DNA of 64,000 nt from Puccinia triticina. Taxonomy: Eukaryota > Basidiomycota > Pucciniomycetes > Pucciniales > Pucciniaceae. Made by a program: the position numbers and the translations under genes. Every line of letters begins with the position of its first letter. Positions within the stretch are counted from its first letter, which is position 1. This document shows, one piece after another, positions 23,753 to 34,725 of the stretch. The stretch lies in NCBI RefSeq assembly GCF_026914185.1, contig NC_070572.1:2852001-2916000 (forward strand), given 5' to 3'. The notes beneath the pieces were generated by a model. It searched no databases and had not been told where the DNA came from. It saw nothing but the letters and a program-made list of their open reading frames with translations.

Positions 23753-25267
23753 GCTTGCACACAGTATAACTCCGCTAGTAAGTAAGATTTGGCTGGTGAA
23801 AACTTTCCGTGATGTAACATTACACAAAAGCTCCACAAGTATGTCCCTAACTACAATAATACCATAAGATTATTAGTATAGAATGATAGATGAGGAAGTG
23901 ATGAGAGAAAAGCCCCCCAAAAGGTCCCTGTTCCTCCACTCCCTCCACTCGCATAACTCTGCTCCCAGCCAACGTCGCCCACATCCTTCTTTTCCCGCAC
24001 TCGCCAAACTCCACATGCATCACTTCCCAGCCTAGTACCTCTCCAACGCCTGTTCTCCCGCACCCTCTGTCAAGCCTCCAACCCCAGTCTCTACCTGGCG
24101 TGTCCGGCCCAATGTCACCTGCTTTGATGCCGTCCGCTTCCACTGCCCCAGTTCACCTGGTGTCAGTTTGCACTATCCAGTTTGTCCATGAGTCCCACTG
24201 TGGAACTCCTACAGTGCCAGGCCGTAGGCAGTGCTTGGAAGTGAAATTGGTGATGAGCCTGCCTTCCTGTGAGGTCCTAGGATGAATGAGATCTGAGAAA
24301 AACCAGAGAAAGGGGGTTGAACAAAAATGCCAGTGAGACTTGTTGGCGGGTTTGGGCGTTGAGGATCTGTAAAGGGATGCTGATGAGGATCTTGAGGGTT
24401 GATAAGAGTCTGATTAGGTGATGCGGATAAGGATCTGGGAATCTTGATGGTGTATTTCATGGATCAGAAGACTGCCATGCTTTCCCATCATCCAAGTTCA
24501 AAGTTTGAACTCAGACTCCAGGAAGTACCCTGTATTGCATCATCCCCTTGGTAAAAGCCACAGCCCTTTCTGATGAAATCATGTATCTGCCTTGGCATTG
24601 TACAACCCCCCATATGAGCTGTATTTTCACTTGTGGTATTTCTTATTCCCTTCCTGTTTCTGTATCAGCCACCTTTGCAGTTTCATTGTCTCCCACCCTC
24701 TTGATTGTTTGCAGGAATCAGTTTCATATTCTTCCCACTCACTTTCACTTGGCACTTTTCCCCACCTTACACATTTTGTATATAGTCTGCCCTCTTTGTC
24801 CTTGTCATTTGATCGTTCACCCTTCATTAGCCTTGTTTATGCCAATAAATTGGATTGGACAAACTTCATATCCCTGAACTCTTATCATATTAAGCAGAAA
24901 TTAGTATCATTGACACATACCTCTAGGAATCTCCAAGCCACATCTTTTCTTCAAGAGTCCATACTCTTGTTCTTGTGTTTACTCATTCTAGTCCCAGAGA
25001 GGCAGCCCATTAAAGCACCTATCCCTCTCCAGCTCTATTCTTCCCTCAGAGTAGTTCCACATAGTTTTCCAACTTTCCACGTGCTTTCTTAGTGGTACAT
25101 TCAAGGTTTTCCTCAGCTTATATATGAGACGCACAAGGACGCATTCTTATCATCTTGTTTTGGTATGTAGACTGAGCATTTGCTCAGCCACCCCACTGCA
25201 TTTCTGCTTGTTATGCGGTGAGCAGACATTCTACGCCGCTTGCCTATATAAATTGCCACACTGGTAC
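23753..25267. other. Retroelement-derived non-coding DNA
   Basis: The 23850-24260 part resembles 6880-7350. It is followed by pyrimidine-rich DNA and ends with a promoter-like GACATTCTACGC...TATATAAAT at 25227-25253 resembling that at 7431-7459. No protein domain is recognised in the longer plus-strand frames. Confidence 0.4.
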
Positions 25268-26545
25268 CAACAGTGGGTAGTTATTGCTACAGTAACACGT
25301 AAAATAACAATAACGTAACAAATTTTGGCTGTTATCACTATTTTTACTGGTAACTGCGCTGCAATATCAATACTGCACCGGGGGAGAGCCATTTTTTGAA
25401 GGCAGTTACTTTATGTCAGCCTTAGAGTCAACACAGCTGACCTAATGTCTGCCTCTTTTCTACTTATTACATATGAAATTACATCATATCTTTTTCATCT
25501 TAAAAGATATCATTATTTTGACTTCATATTCTTTTTCCTCGTGCAATTTTAACCCTAGTTACAACTTACCAATTCTTTGTAACTATACTCCTTCCCTGAG
25601 TTCTTGAGTTGTGGCGCGCATGCGCAGTTGTGACGTGTCCGCGCTACCAGGCACGCCAAACCACATGTACATATGTAATTACATAAGCAAACTGTGAAAA
25701 TTTTCGAAGTAAGGATCCCCCTTGCCTGAGGAGGATCTACAGACTTCAGACCACCCAGAACCACGCCGTAGATAACCCAGGATCACCCCACAAGAGGATA
25801 CCACGCTCCCAGTACACCTACCATCACAGGCGCCTAGGTTATTGACAGTAAGTATACTCTTCATTTGAACCTTGATTATCCATAGTTATTCTCTGTGTCT
25901 CTTGATTGCTTCTCTTTATTACTTTTACTTCAACCCTTCTCAAGATCAAAGGTTACTCTGTTAATCCTAGACTCAGTCTAAAAATCAGAGCAGATTAGTA
26001 TTACTATTCTGTGTCCCCCCACCGTCTCCTTGGTGCGTGCGGAGGCTGTAGCCCTCGTTGGTCTGGCACAGCTGTCCTTATCACTTTTCCAGGTGATTCA
26101 AGTTGACTTTTGAGGATCCTCCTATAAGGAGTAGATAGACCCCCTCCAGATCATATATTTCTCTTTCTTCTTCTTTCTCTTTCTCTCTTACTCTCTGTTT
26201 GTAGTTCTTTATCCCAAGAAATACAACCAGTGTCCCCCATTTCTCTTGTGTCCTGTTGTCACTTTAGAGGCACAGGCTCACACTTTATATGTGCGCAGAG
26301 CAGCAGATATTGATTAAGATAACAAACAATAAAAGGTCATTTTACAGATAATTTGGCCCTTTATTGCTTTATAGCGCGTTGTCCAGCAGATGACGTGTTA
26401 CTTTACCAGTAATGTTACTGAAAGGATTTGTGTGTTACTTTATGTGTGATGCCAATTTTTGTGCATCACTGATAACAATAACGGCGGGTAGTTACTTTAC
26501 TAAAATCTGTCAGATATTGTAAATTAAAGAAACTACCCACTGCTG
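25268..26545. mobile_element. TIR element, CAACAGTGGGTAG ends, carrying a solo LTR
   Basis: The left end CAACAGTGGGTAGTTA and right end AACTACCCACTGCTG are inverted. The flanks CTGGTAC and CCGGGAC match at 5 of 7 positions, consistent with an old 7 bp duplication. The interior is rich in GTAAC/GTTAC words. The 25414-26282 LTR was inserted into it later. Confidence 0.6.
25414..26282. mobile_element. Solo LTR, uninterrupted copy (869 bp)
   Basis: Begins TGTCAGCCTTAGAG and ends AGGCTCACA, flanked by the exact 5 bp duplication CTTTA (25409-25413 and 26283-26287). It is the intact counterpart of the LTR at 17428-23747. Confidence 0.93.
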
Positions 26546-26725
26546 CCGGGACAGACCATTCATCAAAGGAATATGTACAACCTCTCAATGACCGGTCTGT
26601 GCCAGTCATCAAGGGGACTTGACACTCTTGGTGGCCAGGATCAACCATTCATTGAGGGGATACAACCCTCTTGATGACTGGTCTGTGCCATTCATCAAGG
26701 GGACTCAACACTCTTGATGACCGGT
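26540..26725. repeat. Tandem hairpin array
   Basis: Units alternate CTCAATGACCGG/CTTGATGACTGG with reverse-complementary CCATTCATCAAGGGG, separated by short variable loops. Confidence 0.7.
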
Positions 26726-27830
26726 GTAGGACTCCAGGGATGGATGGGTAATTGAAGTTCCTTTGAGGGGGAAATAAATTGTATGATAGTTTGAAAGGCT
26801 ATTACAATCTATGGGTGGTTTGAAAGAGCTGACCCTCTAATAGTACTATGCAAATAACCAAGAGTCTTGTAATCAATATTTAAGAAAATGTGGCAGATTC
26901 CAAGATGGCTCTTACTTTTATATAGTAATCTCTATCAAACCTAAATATCCCATTCAATGTCTTTTTAGACCGGTTATAAATATGGATAACGTGGTTTGTT
27001 ATGGTGAAGTTCCTCTAATGTTGTTGATGTTATAATTTGTACTACTACTTCTACTTCTACTACTACTACTAATATGCTAATAAGGAGAATGGGTTGTTGG
27101 TTGGTTGGTTGTTGCTTTGCTGTTGGTTGGTTGGTTGTTGATTGTGGGTTCTACTACTGCACTAACACTCACTGACTGACTGACTCTACGCTACTCAAGA
27201 CTACTACTGCTAAACTACCATATGTGACCAGACCTCTATAGGTTGATGGTAAAAAAGAGAAATTATGGGGGGGAGAAGAGCTTCTTTTATATTGAAGAGT
27301 GAGGGATTTTAGATCCAGGGGAATGTGTTTGAGGGAATTTAGCTGGAGGGAATCTCAGTTGCACAGCATATGTACACCTGTACTGCACAGCCACACAAAC
27401 AATGAGGTAATTATGCTGCAGTGACACTCTTTGTACACCTTATCTGCCTGCATATATTGCACTGCCTGATGTCATGCGTTGTTATGTACCCAAGCCACCT
27501 TCCATATCCTTCCGAATGTGTTTCTATGTAACCAAGCCACCATCCATGCACTCTTCACACAACTAGAATACTCCTCCTTTCCAGGATTTGGGGGTCAAAG
27601 CCTCTCTCTGGTCCTCCTTCCTTTCTCCTCCCTTGTCCTTGTATCCATGTTGTGTATCCTTCCGTCCAATCCGTGGTGACCAAAGGGTGTATGTACGTAA
27701 ATGTTGTGACTATTGTGTAAGGCTGGCTCCTCCTTGTATAATGGGTTTCACCTGTGTGTAACTGTACTATCACAACACCTGAGCATATGTACTTTTTGGC
27801 ATTGCAACAGGCACAGAACACCACAATGGG
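26726..27830. other. Non-coding DNA with simple repeats
   Basis: Holds a TTGGTTGG run (about 27096-27135), ACT/TCT triplet repeats (27040-27075), an LTR-like block with GGGATTTTAGATCCAGGGG and AATTTAGCTGGAGGG (27290-27350), and no recognised gene. Confidence 0.45.
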
Positions 27831-28199
27831 ATTGAACGGCCATCAAGGGGACTTGAAACTCCCAATGACTGGCATGTGTCTTTCATTGAGAGAGACATGC
27901 CAGTATGTGCCTTTCATTGAGAGAGACATGGGTACTCAATCCATTGGTTCTAAACCAAAGATAGATTTGCCATTATCTTTCCACTCCCAGCATATTTAGC
28001 TGGGATGAAGTCATCCCAGTTTAACTTGGATGCACTCAACCAATTCAAAATGGGTTGATCTCATCCAATAAAATTTAAACCCAAGGGGGGTACCTTGGAT
28101 TTATATTTCATCAGTTGAGATCAACCAAGTTTAAATTGGTTGAGATCATCCCAGTTTAACTGGGGTAACCTCAACCCAGCCAATTATGCTGGCAGTGTT

Positions 28200-28516
28200 G
28201 GTTTGGAACCAATGGGAGGGTGGAGCTGGGAGGAGCTGTGTCAGAACCACGGAAAACAAGTTTACTACATGCTTCTGACCATTTTTGCTCATTTGTTTCA
28301 CATCCCTCCTAATCCCTAACCCCTAAAACTAACCCCTAAAAACCTGCCCCCTAACCCCCAAATTGGGGATGGGGGCAGGGGGGATTGAACTAGCAACCTG
28401 CCTGTTGGCTAGGCTATGAAAAAATTTTCTGCAAAGGGCTGTTTGGGGTATCTTATTAGCCAGGCCAGCTCTTCTCAGCTCCATCCAGCTCCGCCCTCCC
28501 ATTGGTTCCAAACCAA
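28200..28516. mobile_element. MITE with TTGGTTTGGAACCAATGG ends
   Basis: About 35 bp of terminal inverted repeat (continuing GAGGGYGGAGCTGG) bound a roughly 317 bp element. The same CCATTGGTTYYAAACCAAAG word occurs at 27940, so another copy or nested end lies beside it. No clear target duplication was found. Confidence 0.65.
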
Positions 28517-28559
28517 AGATAATGGTGAATTTATCTTTGGTTTAAAACCAAGAAAATTG

Positions 28560-28715
28560 GATTGACACAGGTGCACTGAGAGGACTCAAGCCTCTCAATG
28601 ACCAGTACTGTACCATTCATCAAGACGAGAGGGTTTTATCCTCTTGATGACCGGCACATACGGTAATTGAGAGTGTTGAGCCCCCTCAATGACCACCACA
28701 TACCGGACTAGCAAG
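28560..28715. repeat. Tandem hairpin array (short)
   Basis: CCTCTCAATGACCAG, CTCTTGATGACCGG and CCCTCAATGACC units alternate with complementary arms. Confidence 0.6.
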
Positions 28716-29866
28716 CATGGTCCTCAAGCTAGCTGCATGTCAAACACACAATGTATTAACCAGAGAGTCCGTGCTCTCATTTTGTGAGTAATTTCTGAAA
28801 ATCTGGGTTATAGAATTGGTAACAGTCTTAAGGTTCATTTGTTTTGTTCAATTTTTCAGGACTTGTAGAGTAGTGCCAATTGAAGCACTTTGTGCTGATC
28901 TTTGGTCAAAGGAAACTTTTTGGGGTCCAGATGGCACAGTCCGCAAGCAGGTGACAAAAAACAGATTTTGTTGCACTGACGTAATCCAAACTCCAATTCA
29001 AACTTGAGCCCCGGGTCAGTTGTCACCTGCCATTCTCAATGGCAGTTGCAACAGGAAAGCACAACCCCCTCAATGGCCGGTGCTAACCAGTCATTGAGGG
29101 GACATACACACCTCCCTTGATGGCCCGTCTGTACCAGCCATTAAGAGGAACACACTATACTCTCTTGATTGCCAGTCAGTACCATCCAACAAGAGCAAAG
29201 AACTAGTTATACTCTTGATGGCCGCTACCAACGGTGCAACAAGTACAATACACACCAGGAAAATTTTCATGTCAACTGGGGGCAGGTGACGTGAAGGCAT
29301 CTCCAGTTTGGTCTCCATTCCAACTCCACTCTGAAAATCAGCCCACCACTTGTACTGCTCATTCCGATGAGAAGGTTCATTCATGTTCAGCTCACTTCAT
29401 AAGTATGTCCTCACGCTAGCATGGCTCATATTCTGCTCAGAAAACATATGTATATGTATATGTACATATGTACATCAATGAGCTGTGCTTCGGGATTGCC
29501 AGATTCACACGCACGCGTGTAGTCTGACGCCTTGGCCCTCGCACCCATCTGGGGTGCACCTGCTCCCGGAGGATCCGCTCAGCTACAAACCTCTCCTCCC
29601 TTACGGACACTTCTTGGCCCTTGGGATCCCTCTCAGGGGACCTCAAGCCAATGCAAGGCCGTGAGGAGGGGAATCCCTAGCGGACTGGGAACCACACCTC
29701 CCCCCGAACCTCACACAGGAGTCTTGGAGTCTCCCTCCCGGGTTCTTGGGAATCCTTGGGCGCCGCAACATAGCGCCGAGCCTGTGAGTAGGAACAAGAT
29801 GGCTCCCGCCGCAAGTTTGAGTTTACATAGCCGCTAAGCACGGGCGGCGAGCTAGCCTAACAAAAT

Positions 29867-29972
29867 CCCCTTGTTTCAGGGGCCGGGGGAGCCTGGCAAA
29901 GCGAGCCTCTGAATCGCTCCGCGGGAGGGGCCCGGCGGTGTTTCACCCGCCTCCCTCTGAAACAAGGGGCTT
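29867..29972. repeat. GC-rich inverted repeat
   Basis: CCCCTTGTTTCAG and CTGAAACAAGGGG flank an 80 bp GC-rich core. Confidence 0.7.
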
Positions 29973-30044
29973 ATGTTAAGCTGGGGCGGCGAGCATGCAC
30001 AGTGCACCTGCCCTGCCAGGAGGCTGCCCCGCCGCGTCCAGGTC

Positions 30045-30440
30045 AGAATGGACTCAATGGCAAGTGCTGGATGGCGGTGTGTACCGGCCATCAAGCGGAG
30101 GGGAGCCCCTGCTTGATGGCCGGTGTGTACCGGCCATCAAGCGGAGGGGAGCCCCTGCTGGATGGTGGTGTGTACCGGCCATCGAGCGGAGCCGGGGAGC
30201 CCCTGCTTGATGGCCGGTGTGTACCGGCCATTGAGCGGAGGAGAGCCCCTGCTTGATGGCTGGTGTGTACCGGCCATCGAGCGGAGGGGAGCCCCTGCTT
30301 GATGCCCGGTGTGTACCGGCCATCGAGCGGAGGGGAGCCCCTGCTGGATGGTGGTGTGTACCGGCCATTGAGCGGAGCCAGGGAGCCCCTGCTTGATGGC
30401 CAGTACACACTGGCCATTGAGCGGTGTCAATGGCCACACA
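30045..30440. repeat. Tandem hairpin array, CGGAGGGGAGCCCC type
   Basis: About seven units of GGTGTGTACCGGCCATCAAG followed by CGGAGGGGAGCCCCTGCTTGATGG. Each half-unit is followed by its near reverse complement. Confidence 0.9.
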
Positions 30441-31003
30441 ATGGCCATGCCCATAGTCGGCGGAGACTTGCTCTCAAGGGGTAAATACATACATATCCTT
30501 GCCCCCTGAAGCTGAACAAAAGTCTGAACTCAAACATTCAAGCTCAGGAGTTCAGCAATGTTGGTGGATGAGTGGACTCAGTATTACTCACCCACCCCTG
30601 ATGTGCAAAGGAGTAAAGCAATACATTGCACAGAGTTGTGCTGAAGTTGCGGCAGAGTCTCATCCTGTGTTCCTTCATGTCACCTGCCCCCAGTTGACAC
30701 AAATTTTTTCCTGGTGACATGTAATTTTATTTCACTGTATTGTATTGTATTGTATTGGAAAAATATCAAAATAAATGTATCTGTATCGCAATTTTTTCCA
30801 AAAACTGTACATATCACTATGAAAAAACTCGAGAAACTGCTGCCAGTTGACATGTGGCATACTCGATTCAAATGCCCATTTATACAAGGCTCATACCAAT
30901 GAATCCCAGGGTGGTAAACCCTGGAATTCCTGCACATTGCTCAACTGAACTCTGGTGCAGTGCACAATACTGAGGCACACCAAGCTGAGTCTGAGCTATG
31001 TAT

Positions 31004-31030
31004 ATATATGTATATATATATATATATATA
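31004..31030. repeat. TA-rich microsatellite
   Basis: TATATATATGTATATATATA run. Confidence 0.9.
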
Positions 31031-31134
31031 ACACAACCTCTCTGAGCTGAATGCTCAGCTTTGTTACATACCAGGAAGAAACCTTCCTGGTCAACAAGCC
31101 CACAGAGCTTTTATGTAGACTGGGAGGGATCCCT

Positions 31135-32035
31135 CTCAGTCAACATGATGAAAGGGTACACACCCTGCTTGATGACCGGCACAGTCCAGTCATCAAGCGG
31201 GTACACATACTCACTCAATGACCGGCACACGCCAGTCATTGAGCCGGTACACAACCCGCTCAATGACCGGCACAGTCCGGTCACCAAGCGGGTAAATATA
31301 CCCACTCGATGGCCGGCACATGCCAGTCATTGAGCGGATACACATACCCGCTTGATGGCCGGCACACGCCAGTCATCGAGCAGGTACACATACCCGCTCA
31401 ATGACCGGCACACACCGGTCATCGAGTGGGTCTAATCCCACTCAATGACCAGCAAACACCGGTCATCGAATGGGTCTGATCCCACTCAATGACCGGCACA
31501 CACCGGTCATTGAGCAGGTCTTATCCCAATTGATGACCGGCACACACCGACCGTTCTTCGAGATGGTACACTCAATGACCGGCACACATGTTTGCCGGTC
31601 ATTGAGAGGGATAAGACCCTCTTGATGACTTGCGTGTGCCAGTCATCAAGCAAGTATGTGCCGCTCAATGACTGGCATGTGCCGTTCATCGAGCGGGTAT
31701 GTGTACCCGCTCAATGACTCGCGTTTGCCGGTCATTGAGGGGGATAAGACCCTCCCGATGACTGGAGTGTTCCGGTCATCGAGTGGGATCAGACCCACTT
31801 GATGACCGGTGTTTGCTGGTCATCGAGTGGGATAAGACCCACTCAATGACTGGTGTGTGCCGGTCATCGAGTGGGATAAGACCCACTCAATGACCGGTGT
31901 GTGCCGGTCATCAAGTGGGATCAGACCCACTCAATGACCGGTGTGTGTCGGACATCGAGTGGTATTAGACCCATTCGATGACCTGAACACACCGGTCATC
32001 GAATGGGTCTAATTCCACTCGATTCCGGCGACTTT
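31135..32035. repeat. Tandem hairpin array, TGATGACCGG type
   Basis: About 0.9 kb of consecutive units in which GGTCATCGAGTGGG (or GAGCGGG variants) is followed 6-12 bases later by its reverse complement CCCACTCAATGACC, then a GGCACAC- or GTGTGTGC-type linker. Arm sequences change along the array in a paired manner. Confidence 0.9.
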
Positions 32036-32039
32036 CAAT

Positions 32040-32490
32040 GTATGTAGGGCCCTTGTCCAGGAGGGATTCCTCTTGGACAACCGGCGTATGAAGCAGTCGT
32101 CCAGGAGGTATCCCTCCCGGGCGACTGATATATGAAGTAGTTGTCCGGGAGGGATCCTAGTCGTCCGGGAGGGATCCCTCCCGGGCGACTGGTGTATGAA
32201 GGAGTCGTCCGGGAGGAATTGCCTTCCGGACGACTGTTATGTAGGCGGCGACTGTTGTATGTATCTGTTGTCTGGGAGGGATTCCTCCCGGACAACTGGT
32301 GTATGAAGCGGTCATCCGGGAGGATCCCTCCCGGACGACTGTTGTATGGGGCCGTCGTCCGGGAGGCCTCCCTCCCAGACGACTTTTGGTTGACTGGTGT
32401 GTTACACATGTTGTTGACTGGGAGGGATTCCTCCTAGTCCGCGTGGTTGGGTCTATGCGGCCTTGTCTGTCGGCTGGAGGGATGCCAGCC
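32040..32490. repeat. Tandem hairpin array, GTCGTCCGGGAGG type
   Basis: Directly follows the previous array but uses a different arm sequence: GTCGTCCGGGAGGGAT is followed by TCCCTCCCGGGCGACTGG and a GTGTATGAAG linker, about eight times. Confidence 0.9.
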
Positions 32491-32964
32491 ACTTGACAAG
32501 GGTGCTGGTATGTACTTATAAGGTGCTACTGCTCACCTGTGTCACCCTGTATACCCCATACTATAGACATGCATACAAGGAGCCACGAGCACCCTCATAC
32601 CAACCCTACCCCGCCAAAAATAAAATTCTTTGTGCCAGCTGAGCATCTCACAAGTACATAACTGCACAAAAAGTTAGTGTGGCTAAGCAGAGTATCAACA
32701 TACTTGCTTAGCCTGAGCTAATCCATAAAAATACATGGACTAAACCTGGAATAAAGCTGGACAAACTCAGGTATGCAGCAATGTATCAGCCTGGATCTGG
32801 CATGTCAACTGACACCAATTTCTTGAGTTTTTTTCACAGTGTGTGTATCATTTTAATTGTTTGGTGAAACCAATACAAAACATATTTATTGTAATTGAAT
32901 GTATCTGCATGAAAATACAATACAATGTATAGCCTATACAATACATGTATTGTAATTGTTGCAG

Positions 32965-33070
32965 CATTGCCGCTACGGACAGGCCATTGAGAGGTGATAC
33001 ACATACCCCTTGATGGCCTGTCAGTACACCATCCATGGAGAGGAAAACACTAAACTCTTGATGGCAGGTT
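32965..33070. repeat. Hairpin repeat remnants
   Basis: CAGGCCATTGAGAGG and CCCCTTGATGGCCTGTC units, adjacent to TACAATACA-rich DNA. Confidence 0.5.
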
Positions 33071-33604
33071 GTTGGGATTTTGACTGAAGACCGGAGCACG
33101 AGGAAACACAGAGATGAGCCAGAGGGCTCGAGACAGGGCAGTGAGGGGTTGATGGCTCACCGGATTGGCTCAGGAAGGAGGTGCGGACAAAATGAGGAAA
33201 AAACCGATGAGGCTTGATTGCTTGATACTAGGCTATCTTATATAGACTATGTACAAGTGATCAAGCTGTGGGTGAGAACAACAATGAATATGCATAGAAA
33301 AGAAAAGAACCTGATGGAATGTCAGGTTGGCCAGACAGGTGACATACAAACAATCACACACAGAGCACACGCATAAGAGAACACAGTAGCAGGGAAGCTA
33401 ATCAGCTAATCTAGGCAGGGAACAAAGTCAACAAGGCTAGTACGGCAAGAGAAAGCATGACCTATACTAAAAGGAAACAGTCTGATGAGCAGGCATAAGG
33501 TGAGATGATGATGACAACAAGGACTGGGAATTTTGACAGGAGGAGGAGTGAAGGCAGAAGGCAAGACAAGATGAGGCCAAGATGACGAAAATCCAACACA
33601 GTTT

Positions 33605-34020
33605 TTTATGTCCTCTTGATGGCCTGTCATTATTGGCCATTGAGAGTGTATTATGTTAGTCTTGATGGCCGGTACTGACGGGCCATCAAGGGGGATGTGT
33701 ATACATTTCAACAAGAGATTTTTTGCTCTTGATGGCCAGCCATTACAGGCCATCAAGACTTGAGTGTTTACCTCTTGATGGCTGGTGTATTGATGGGCCA
33801 TCACGGGTTATGTGTATCCCCTCTCAATGGCCATTCAGTAGTGGTCATTGAGAGTATAACTAGTGCTTTACTCTTGTTGGCTGGTACTGAGCGGCAATCA
33901 AGAGAGTGTAGTGTGTTCCTCTTGATGGCCAGTACAGACGGGCCATCAAGGGAGGTGTGTATGTCCCCTTGATGACCGGTTAGCACTGGCCATTGAGGCT
34001 TTCCTCTTGCACCTGCCACT
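33605..34020. repeat. Tandem hairpin array in the right inverted repeat
   Basis: CTCTTGATGGCC...GGCCATCAAG units with spacers containing TGTGTAT. Its outer part is the inverted copy of 29035-29240. Confidence 0.8.
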
Positions 34021-34119
34021 GAGAATGGCAGGTGATGACTGACCCAGGGCTCAAGTTTGAATTGGAGTTTGGATTACATCTGTGTGACAAAATCCAGATT
34101 AAGTCACCTGTTTGTGGGC

Positions 34120-34260
34120 TGTGTGCCACTGGTGGCCTAGTGGTCACCATCAGTGGCATCACCCATGGAAGTTTGGTGTCTCCCCTGCAACAACATAGTA
34201 TAATCAATTTGAAGAGAGTGAAACATCTGGTGTTCAAATCCCGGTGGACCCAACCCCTGG
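34120..34260 (+). repeat. Possible tRNA-derived SINE head
   Basis: A TGGCCTAGTGG A-box-like word (34132) and GTGTTCAAATCCCGG B-box-like word (34231) lie 100 bases apart in the right order. The arms do not fold as a complete tRNA, so this is a relic at most. Confidence 0.35.
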
Positions 34261-34619
34261 CCGCTAACACTTCCACCCTTGGACAACTACACACCACCCA
34301 TTTAACCTTCAACCCACTTATTGGTTGTCCTCTTTACATGTATAAAAAATCTTCAATTTCAATACCCGCTACCCAATTGAATCAACCTGAAAAATGGTTG
34401 CACCCCATCCACATCACAACTCATTGTCCCTAGCTGTTAAGATTACCACATCCTCCACAGAACTTGGCCCCATAGAAACAAGTACTAGAAAAACAAACTA
34501 CAAACATAAAAATAAAATGCTTGTAGGTAGATATCATGATAGTCATAGTGTACAATGCCAAAAGCAAAAATTACACTTAAAAAAAAGTGAAAAATGAAAA
34601 GAGGGGTGAAAAACCCATT

Positions 34620-34725
34620 CTCCGTGCACCAGAATGGGGAGGTACGGTATAGTCCCTCCTGCCAAGGGCTATCAAAGGCTTGCTTTGAAAGACCAGACAC
34701 CCGCAGCAGTGTGGGACTTTGTTAC
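34620..34725 (-). repeat. Dispersed ~100 bp repeat, diverged inverted copy
   Basis: The reverse complement contains CTGCTGCGGGTGTCTGGTCT, AAGCAAGCC and ATAGCCCTTGGCAG, matching the copy at 6171 better than that at 4890. Confidence 0.55.

Larger units (their letters stand above)
28948..34110. mobile_element. ~5.2 kb element bounded by ~300 bp inverted repeats
   Basis: 28948-29240 matches the reverse complement of about 33815-34110 over most of its length: both contain CAGGTGAC, GTAATCCAAACTCCAATTCA, ACACACCTCCCTTGATGGCC and CACTAGTTATACTC in the same order. No transposase is visible inside. The interior is mainly hairpin arrays (30.05-32.5 kb) and unrelated filler. Ends and target duplication are not resolved. 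Confidence 0.65.

Noticed and set aside
24592..25092. 166-codon plus-strand frame rich in F, L, S and C
   Set aside because: Lies in pyrimidine-rich retroelement DNA; its hydrophobic composition follows from T/C richness and no membrane-protein family is recognisable.
28375..28425. tRNA-like B-box word on the minus strand (GTTCAATCCCC)
   Set aside because: The A-box-like word is only about 20 bases away and no cloverleaf can form.
30002..30490. Repetitive frames in the 30 kb array
   Set aside because: Same reason: periodic translation of the hairpin unit on both strands.
30045..32490. CRISPR array
   Set aside because: The repeats are contiguous self-complementary units without unique spacers, there are no cas genes, and the genome is eukaryotic.
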